22,104 nucleotides of DNA. It comes from Lojkania enalia. Lineage: Eukaryota; Ascomycota; Dothideomycetes; Pleosporales. The DNA lies in assembly GCA_010094045.1 (NCBI GenBank), contig ML986898.1, forward strand, positions 12,480-34,583, written 5' to 3'. Below are positions 10,820 to 18,310 of the stretch, piece after piece. A program made the position numbers and the translations under genes. Under the pieces are notes generated by a model. That model made no database searches. It was not told the DNA's origin and saw nothing but the letters and a program-made list of their open reading frames with translations. Within the stretch, counting starts at the first letter, position 1; each line of letters begins with the position of its first letter.

Positions 10820-11665
10820 CTTAGGTATCGGCTAGTTGCACTTCGATGAGATAATACTTGTCGCTCCAAATAGTTGGAGATTGTTCGACGATTAGGGGGA
10901 TTTCCAGATATAAAGCTATAGCTCCTTCAAACGGGTTGTCCCACGGTTGCTGTATTTATCAAAGCCAGGCCAATAGTTGATTTTGGGCCGCATGGTCAAG
11001 GATGACTTGTATTGCGGCGTTCAGCTGAGAGTTCAGCTCCGTATTTCAAGAGATCAATGGCATTCTCTGACGCGTCACACTCGCCTCCTCGTGTAAATTT
11101 CAACCTTGCCTATTGGTCGAAGGTTTTTCCATCGAGCAGCATGAGTTCCTTTTTAGCCTAGTCACATAGCCATAGCTACAAGCCACCACTCATTAATGGC
11201 GCTCATTGCCAGCTGCGGGAAAATCATGCTTACGAACTGCCTAACCCGTACATTTGCAGCAGCCTGCATACAAGATAATAGTTTAGCTGCATGGTAAGTC
11301 GCGCTGATTGGCGTTCAATTATCCGAGGTCTAGATGAGGGCTTGTCTCAGCCACGCCAAAACACACACTCCCGGGATATGTGATAGATATTGTGCATGCC
11401 GTCTTGGAGCCTACGTGAGCCAGTCATTTTCCTAGCTGTCACGCAGCATGATTGCCCATGCTGCCGCTTCTTCCCACAACCTAACATTATATAGAATCTC
11501 TCTAAATTAGTCGTACAATGCGTCTGAAAACTACCCCCAATAGGTCGAGTGCTGTTTCATTGCGCACAGGTCGGAAGTTGGCGGACCACAGCCTTGCTCA
11601 CTACGCATGCTGCCCTTTATTCAAGCTTTCCAATCTTCCAACTCATCCTTCTTTTATGTCGAAGA
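10820..11665. promoter_or_regulatory. shared divergent promoter region of the two island genes
   Basis: These 846 bp separate two start codons that point away from each other. No protein reading is supported here apart from the small upstream ORF listed separately. Visible elements are a TATA-like CTTTATATCT on the minus strand (10906-10915, about 90 bp before the HeLo gene ATG), a TATA-like TTATATAG on the plus strand (11487-11494), and CCAAT-type pentamers at 10970-10974 (plus), 11112-11116 and 11307-11311 (minus). No RIP signature is present. One bidirectional promoter could co-regulate the genes, although the gap is long enough for two separate promoters. Confidence 0.55.
11487..11494 (+). 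promoter_or_regulatory. putative TATA element of the kinase-ankyrin gene
   Basis: TTATATAG is the only clear TATA-like run in the 200 bp before the gene. Typical spacing would put the transcription start near 11515-11530, leaving a 5' untranslated region of roughly 140 bases before the ATG at 11666. Confidence 0.35.
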
Positions 11666-11736
11666 ATGCTTTCCTTTCTGTTCCCACAAAGGCGATCACC
11701 AGTAGACGTGGCCCAACCCAGTGCAGTTATTCCTGA
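11518..11736 (+). other. possible upstream ORF overlapping the kinase start
   Basis: An ATG with A at -3 opens a 72-codon frame that runs past the main start at 11666 in a different frame. Its peptide has no recognisable domain. Whether it is in the mRNA depends on the exact transcription start, which the TATA-like run places almost on top of this ATG. If transcribed it would dampen translation of the kinase; if not it is chance. Confidence 0.25.
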
Positions 11737-14700
11737 GGAGTGTTTTCTCTCGTCTTTGGGGAGACTATGCAGCCTTCCAAGTGCTGTGCTAGGTCAGGCT
11801 ACGGCACAAGTCCCAGATGATCGCGTCCAGCGCATTTCTAGCCTTCTCTGTGCACTGGAGGTTGGTCATGCGAAAAGCGCTCGTAAGGGTTGGGGATACT
11901 TGCCTCGGACCTACATCATCCTTCGTCACTTACATCGGCTTGATCTCATGGACCAATTTGTTGAGAAGCGGTATACCGATTTTTGCTTACCTTACGACAA
12001 TCGCACCTTACCCGAGTTTGTACTTGATGAGGAGACGCGGCTTAAATTTCTACAAGTACAGACCTGTGTTTTGACTAGTGCCAGGGAACTTGAGTCCTTG
12101 TCAAGACGGGAGGATGCTTGGACTCGAGAGCTTCCCCATATTTATTTTGAAGGAAGTGGTGATCAACATTTTCAAAGAATTGGCTCCCTCGGACAAGGTG
12201 GTTTTGGGTACGTAATCCTCTCTTCATGAATGAAGCACCACTTGCTCACAAAAAACATAGCGCCGTTGACCAAGTTTGGAGCAGCCTGAGTTTAGAGCGA
12301 TATGCGCGAAAACGAGTTCTTCGGGCTCGGCGAGGCTATGATGCCAATAAAAGAGCCCAGGAAGATCTTGTTAAGGAACTGAAAAATCTGAAAACATTGT
12401 CGCATCGCCATCTCGTGAAAGTCTTTGGGTCGTATACTGATAAAGAATACATTGCATTCCTGATGAATCCTGTCGCAGACTGCAACCTCTACGATTTCCT
12501 TCGAAGGCCTGAAGGTCTCAACAGTCGAGATCGTCATGACATCCGTCGATTTTTCGGATGCCTCGCAGGAGCCGTTCATTATTTGCACGAGTGTAAAATC
12601 CGACACCGGGATTTGAGTTCCCGCAATATTCTCGTATACCAGGGAGAGATTTTCATCAGTGATCTCGGATCAGCCTATAACTGGGCAGGAAATCAGGCAA
12701 GCGTGACGCAGGATCGTAACGTGCCGGCAAGTCTCGACTATATGGCTCCAGAAGTTGCTAGGAGATGGCCTAGGAGCTCTTCTAGTGACATGTGGTCACT
12801 AGGTATTGTGTTCCTCGAAATGGCGACACTACTTGTAAGCCGCAGTTTGCGGGATTTTGAAATTATGGTTGAACGAAAGGCAAAGCCTCTAGGGTTAGAG
12901 CCGTATATCTGGGCCAACCCCCCAGTAGTGAACACATGGGTCAACGAGCTTCAGCAATCGAACAACGGCCCCCAACATGACAACGAGCCTCTCGCCTGGA
13001 TCAGAGATATGCTAGATGAGCTTCCATCCCACCGGCCGAAGTCTCGCGGTCTGATGAAGGATATCCTCGAGTCTGCGTCTTTCAATGTTTTCTGCTGTTT
13101 CAAGTGTCAACCAGATTTCCGAGAGCGTGTGTTCGAATATAGCAGCACCAGGATGGTACCAGAAGAACTAAATGACTCTACCGTTATAAGAAATGACATT
13201 ACGGACCTTTTTAGAGACGATGTACCACAGCCAACCAGTCTTTCCGTTCAAAAAAGCTCATCGATTGAAAGTTGGCTTGCAGGTACAGATACCATTCCTG
13301 GTCAGTGGCCACTGCCTCCATTACCAGAGATTGAACCCGTCAACGAAGCTTACGCGCCCAACCCGTACGAAAGTCTGCCTACGCCTAAAACATTCGATGA
13401 GCCTACTTTAGAAGACATTGAATTCATTAGTATCCCGCCTCCACCTCCTGTAGTTGAATTAATGGGGGACATGCCTTCGCCTTTGCTTTCTGCGGAACCG
13501 ATTGAGCTGTTAGGTGATATTAGGCATCCACCCAGACTAGGCGCAAAAGCCGCAACACATTCGCAAGCCTCCCAACGCTGCAAAGCTCGCGACACTGGCC
13601 TAGGGTTTCTGGAGTACGAAAGCCCGGAATCTAGCGATAATGAAGACATTAACCCGTTTAACGAAGTGGAAGATAGCTCTGGCTCTGACTCAAGTTCCGA
13701 AACTACTATTATCCCGAGCATAGAGGAGGCATCCGAATTGAATAGGCCGAATCAGAATAACACTATTCGCGATAAACCACCTCCTAGATTTCCTGATAAG
13801 GGACCCGATTGGATACAAACACTCGATACTCTTCCCAACAACCAAGAAGAGGCCAAATCTCAAGGCTTATCCTCGGAATCTAGAATTATGAGCCTATCAG
13901 GAAGGACTGATATTTATGCTGTAAAGAAGCTAATGGATGAGAGGCATAGTCCTGAGGTAAACTTGACTGCATTGCCCGAAATTGGCGAATCTCCTGCGGA
14001 ATCTGAAGACCCACACTCTTCTAGAGATTCGCAACCTAGAAAGGCCAGCGAAATTTCGTCGATCAAGGTCGGGCTAGCCCACATTATTAAACCGGAACAT
14101 ATTTCACCTACTCCGAATGATCCGACACCTAGCTCCCCTCAAGATTCACTGCATGTTGCTCAACTCCCAAAGAAGCCTCCAAAAGTATCGTTCAAATTTC
14201 ACAACACCCCACCCAAGCCTACAAGTGAACATGTTAAGGGAGTTGCTGGTGATAATGTCATCCGCGGGATATTCAGAGTTCCGACAGATCTCGAAGGTCG
14301 TAGAACCCAGCTCTCGGCTGCAAATGTTGCATCCTTAACTATGCACAAGGAGAGTTCAGAAGTCTCTTCGAGGCAGTTCAAGAAAAAGGAAAAGAGGAAG
14401 CTTGTACCTGGTATTAGCCCTAGCGTCTACATGAAGAACGTGTGGGAAGCCACATCCTATGCACCTACGTCTATAATGTCCGAAGACACGAAACGAGCAC
14501 TTCAAGGACTCAGTCTAAACGTGTGGCTAGATCGGGACCACAGACTCTTGGAGAAATATTGTGCTCTCGGAAAGGTTCCAGCCGTTCGACTGTTGCTAGA
14601 AAAGGGATGCAATCCTGGTAGGGCTTTGCCAAAAGCCCGGCGCCCCCGTCCGATTTTTAATGCCGTGAAGGGGGCCAGCGCTAGACATAACAAATGCGTC

Positions 14701-15786
14701 CAGGAACTTATTAAGTATGAAGTTGATGTAAACGTTAGGGATAGGAGAAGCGGAAAGACTCCCTTGCATTTTGCCATAGAGCACGATAATTTCGAGGGAT
14801 ATGGAAATCTGATCCGCGACCTTGTTGATGCTGGGGCTGACACTAATCAAACAGATCTCAGAGGTGACTGTCCTTTGATGAAGCTCTTTTACGGAAATAG
14901 CTCCGAGCCACTTGAAAAACACCGTTTAGATGCTCTTGCGCTCCTCCTGCACTCGTCGACGGAGGTCAACATTGCTCTTCCTGCAACTTTTAACACACCC
15001 CTACACCTTGCTGTACGTCGGCAAGATGCATACGCGGTCGGAATGCTGCTCCATAAGAATGCCGATATAAACGCTAAAAACTCGTCTGGGACCAGCCCGC
15101 TGCTATTGACTGCAAACCAATTTCGTAAACCGATAGCAGATAATCACCTTACCGTGCTTAAGCTCCTTCTTGGGAAAGATGGGATTTTGGTCGACGACAA
15201 AGCTGGAGCAGATGAGCAAACTGCCTTGCACCACGCTGTGAGTGCTGGCATTCCTGTCGTTGTCGAGTTGCTGCTTGAGCACGGCGCCAATCCCCATTCT
15301 AAAGACAAGGCAGGACGGAACGCACTCGCACTCGCTTTCATGAATGCCGCTGATTTACCCCTGGAAGACCATATCGAAATTATTGAGCAGCTTCGAGATG
15401 TGATGAAGAAGCCGTGGCCTACGGAAGAGGGAAAATGCTTCCTTGAGAAGGCGTGCAAAGCCTCGGATCCGGCTCCTATGCAAGGCCTGCTAGACGATGG
15501 ATTGTGCCCAAACTTCAAGAAGCGCAATAGACCGCTCATGCAACGAGCAACTAGGTACGGAAACAAGGAAGTTATCAAATTATTGGCGCTACATGGAGCC
15601 GTGGTGGATGCGACAAACGAGAAAGGCTTAGATGCTGTTTCGTATGCCGTGCGTAGAGAAGAGGATGATATTGCAAGATATCTGGTAGAACAAGGCAAGT
15701 ATCAGTTCGAAAAAAATAGGATTACGATGGAGAAGTTAGAGGAAAAAATCTCAGGGAGAGCGAAAGACGGAGCGTTGAAGAATTGA
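11666..15786 (+). CDS. Ser/Thr protein kinase with C-terminal ankyrin repeats
   Basis: The coding sequence joins 11666-12207 and 12261-15786, giving 1355 aa. The start is the first in-frame ATG after an in-frame stop at 11525; the frame extends upstream without ATG, only from a GTG. Residues about 55-165 form a helical N-terminal extension seen before the kinase domain in a fungal kinase family. The kinase domain (about 172-450) is complete: GQGGFGAV at 176-183, K198 in YARKRV, HRDLSSRN at 296-303 with D298 and N303, DLG at 315-317 in place of DFG (a variant compatible with activity), APE at 343-345 and SDMWSLG. Residues about 450-930 are a disordered, Ser/Pro/acid-rich linker with a Pro run near 573, an acidic-Ser stretch at 634-673 and a basic KKKEKRK at 888-894 that could be a nuclear signal. 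Ankyrin repeats fill about 935-1335, with clear cores TPLHFAI (1014), TPLHLAV (1093) and TALHHAV (1168). The substrate is unknown; the divergent HeLo-pseudokinase is the obvious candidate partner. The linker could hide a further intron. Confidence 0.85.
12208..12260 (+). other. 53-bp phase-2 intron inside the kinase glycine loop
   Basis: The donor GTACGT (12208) and acceptor CATAG (ending 12260) leave a Gly codon split GG|C. Splicing joins GQGGFG directly to AVDQVW, restoring the G-x-G-x-x-G-x-V loop and linking two otherwise separate frames. CTCAC at 12245-12249 is a suitable branch site 12 nt before the acceptor. Length and signals are typical for filamentous ascomycetes. The alternative donor GTAATC at 12212 would put the downstream exon in the wrong frame with this acceptor. 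Confidence 0.9.
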
Positions 15787-15828
15787 GAATCATCTAATAC
15801 TATACTTAAAGTAATCTTCTCTAACGTA
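15787..15828 (+). other. short spacer between the kinase stop and a transposon end
   Basis: Only 42 bp separate the TGA of the kinase gene from the inverted repeat of the next pogo element. The 3' untranslated region and poly(A) site therefore probably lie inside the transposon. No AATAAA is present in the spacer. Confidence 0.6.
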
Positions 15829-15873
15829 CCTTACAAGCAAGCGGCCCATACAAGCGAGCGGTCCACCCCATCA
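15829..15873 (+). repeat. left terminal inverted repeat of the 15829-17313 element (not RIP-mutated)
   Basis: It contains AAGCAAGCGGCCCATACAAG and a second AAGCGAGCGG core. Aligned without gaps to the reverse complement of 17269-17313, every difference after the first three bases is a C here against T there, or a G here against A there. Confidence 0.75.
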
Positions 15874-17268
15874 ACTTTTTCAACCTTTATATACGTATAG
15901 CTCAACAACTAAGTAATATAATAGCAATTTACAACTTGCACGATAATTCTATAGAAACCTTTGCATCCTTCTAGCATGTACGAGAATTATACCGAGCCTT
16001 GCCGCAGCCGCTACAGCGTGCTTTACGCTGTCCGCTCGTACCTGATCGCACCCCAAATTGGCGCATTATAGCCCGAATTTCCTTCTCATCATCCTTTCCA
16101 GCGATAATCATCTCTCATTACGCTTTTATGAGGGCCCCTTGCGCTTGAATCCGCCTTTTTTTTCCGCTGTTTCCGTTTTGTTGCTGCTTTATTCGCTTCT
16201 TAAAGGCTGACGATTTTACTGCGCATTAACGCGATCTGATATATCGCCTTAATAGAGCCTTTCTTAAGCTGATTTAGCTTCTTAATAATAGAAGCTGGTA
16301 AAGAGCTTATATCCCTTTAAATCCAATTACGAATTAATATTAATTAATCTTCTAGCTCGTATATATTATTTAGTGTTTTTACTTTCTATAGGTATTATTT
16401 TATACTAGTAGTATTAGCGTATAAAGCTTTATATTAAGCTTTAAAAGTACTACTTCTAGATTAAACGGGAATACTAAGTTTATTTATTATCTAGCCGTTC
16501 TTACTATAATAGCCTAGTTCTTAGGTATATTATCGCTTTTATACTAGATAGAGAGATAGTAGTAGCTAGTAATAATAATAAAAGGTAGAAGCGTCTAGCT
16601 AATAGTATTAATCCCCTAAATTACCGAAATCTATTTATAATTACCTAATTAGATTACCTTTAGCTAATTATATCTCTCTATACCTATAACAACTAATTAT
16701 AATAAGATAATACTTATTTAAAAGCTAAATTTATTAAAGTTGTATATATCTTTATTTATAATACTATACTTCTTTTTAATATAATATATAAGCTTAAACT
16801 AGCCTTTAATTATCTTAAAATTTTCGTATAGAGCTTTTTAGCAATTATAAAGCTAATTTAAACGTATTTTAAGTTTAGAAGTACGTTTAATAAAGTCTCT
16901 AGGCTAATATATACTAATTTAGTCTATACTATATTTAGTAAGTAAGTTATTAGTAATATTTTATATAGTAGTTAAATAAGTATAAATTCTTATAAATCTA
17001 GGTTAATTATATATTAAATAATAACTTTCTTTTTAGATTTTACTAGTCTCTTTAAGTTAAGCTTATAATTATACTATAAGCGGATTTTAATATATTATTA
17101 GTATAAAGTTATTTAAATTATATTAAATATTAAAGTAATATATCCTTTACTATTTATTTAACTTCTTTTAGTAGCTAAAAGAGTTAAGTTTATTAAATTC
17201 TTATTTAGACTATATTCTTTTTATTTTATTATTATATTATTATTAAAAGCTTAAATATTGTATTTTAG

Positions 17269-17313
17269 TAATAAAGTAGACTACTTATTTATATAGACCG
17301 CTTACTTATACTA
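17269..17313 (-). repeat. right terminal inverted repeat of the 15829-17313 element (RIP-mutated)
   Basis: Read on the minus strand it gives AAGTAAGCGGTCTATATAAA. It matches the left repeat apart from one-directional C-to-T and G-to-A changes, as expected if only this arm was mutated. Confidence 0.75.
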
Positions 17314-17315
17314 TA

Positions 17316-17871
17316 AGTTATAGGTTAATATATATTAAGAGTTAATATATATCTAATACTAAAATACCTCTAACCTTAATACTATCTATTTTAGCTAATA
17401 TAGAATCTCTTAAAGTTATATTTACTACTATTAAATTACTAGTATTTAGAGAATCTATTAACTATTTAAAAATAGCGAGGGAGTATAATATTATATATTC
17501 TATACTAGTATAGAGGTATTAAGTTTAAATATAACTCTATAAGAATAAGAGAATTAATTAATATAAATTTAACTTTTAGTAAAAGAAGAAATTTATAAAC
17601 TATATTATAATACTTATTTAAAAAGGCCTTCTACTTATATAAGTTATAATCTAGAATTTTGCAGGTTCTATAGTAAGAACTAGTATTAGTATATAGTAGG
17701 TTAATTAGTTTGTTAAGTAGAATAGTAGCTAGATTATTCTATACTAGACGACTAGAATAGATAATAATTGTTATAATAATAACTTAAAGGTAAATTATAG
17801 CTTCTATTTTAGTCTACTATAATAGAAAATTAATTAATATTCTATTAAACCTCGCTATATATATAATATCA
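17316..17871. other. AT-rich RIP-mutated spacer without recognisable content
   Basis: This lies between the deleted pogo element and the copia LTR. It is TA-rich with stops in all frames, and no motif could be supported. Confidence 0.45.
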
Positions 17872-18310
17872 TGGGGATTTTCGGCTAGTCTACCGAGCTG
17901 TATTAGATATCGACGTACGATATCACGGTCGATATTACGCCGGATATCACGCTGGATATCAGCTGATATACCCCTTTTTCATGTACATAAATATGGCCTA
18001 CTGGCCATCTTCAATCAACCAGTTCAGCTCCTCATCTCCCTCCCTGAGACAAGATTCGCCTCTCACTATAGTTATGATCCCGGTTACCGCACTAAAATAG
18101 CTGCAACTCAATTTATATATTGCGATCGATATCACTCCTTTTTATTTAGTATCGTAATATCGCGATATCATTATCTTTATCGTTTACCAACGATCTTTAG
18201 GCACTCAGCTATCAGAATTACGTGCAAATTCTGCACTTTATAAGCCTATTAACATACTGTATCGCGTTTGAGGCTATTTTATTCTCTAGTATCGATATAT
18301 CCTAGTATAT
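17872..18310 (+). repeat. 5' LTR of the Ty1/copia element (3' limit approximate)
   Basis: The LTR starts TGGGGATTTTCGGC, matching an inverted partial copy ending at 5289. It is better preserved than the left copy, since GATATC and CATGT runs survive. A ladder of GATAT motifs lies at 17906-17970. A TATA-like TTATATATTG lies at 18112-18121. The 3' end is inferred from the start of gag-like coding around 18330; the second LTR is outside the window. Confidence 0.6.

Larger units (their letters stand above)
15829..17313 (-). mobile_element. internally deleted pogo/Fot1-like transposon, RIP-mutated on one side only
   Basis: Inverted repeats of about 45 bp lie at 15829-15873 and 17269-17313, with TA at both outer edges. 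The minus strand carries a transposase. A C-terminal zinc-knuckle-like end, RCSGCGKARYNSRTC, is at about 15977-16021, a coiled stretch (LMRSKIVSL, EANKAATKRKQRKKK) at about 16160-16230, and LKLNIKLYTL near 16420. A catalytic-domain piece containing NG-INN is near 16490, and the N-terminal part continues to about 17250. The second half of the catalytic domain is missing between about 16460 and 16490, so the element is a deletion derivative of about 1.5 kb. DNA from 15829 to about 16280 has ordinary composition; beyond about 16320 it has full RIP character. Confidence 0.75.

Noticed and set aside
9151..10835. Plus-strand ORFs within the HeLo-pseudokinase gene
   Set aside because: They are antisense shadows without recognisable motifs. 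The minus frame is continuous for 590 codons with two recognisable domains.
11549..11665. Extra N-terminal 39 codons in frame with the kinase exon 1
   Set aside because: The frame opens with GTG, not ATG, and an in-frame TGA lies at 11525. The first ATG is at 11666, which has A at -3.
12226..12260. ATG at 12226 as the start of a separate 1186-aa protein
   Set aside because: This ATG lies inside a well-formed intron. Using it would remove the glycine loop of the kinase, whereas splicing restores GQGGFGAV exactly.
13350..15698. Several minus-strand ORFs of 60-184 codons under the kinase gene
   Set aside because: They are low-complexity, Ser-rich shadows of the coding strand with no domain pattern. 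The sense strand has clear kinase and ankyrin motifs.
17900..17975. GATATC ladder as a CRISPR array
   Set aside because: Repeats are only 6 bp with 4-7 bp spacers, in an LTR of a fungal retrotransposon.
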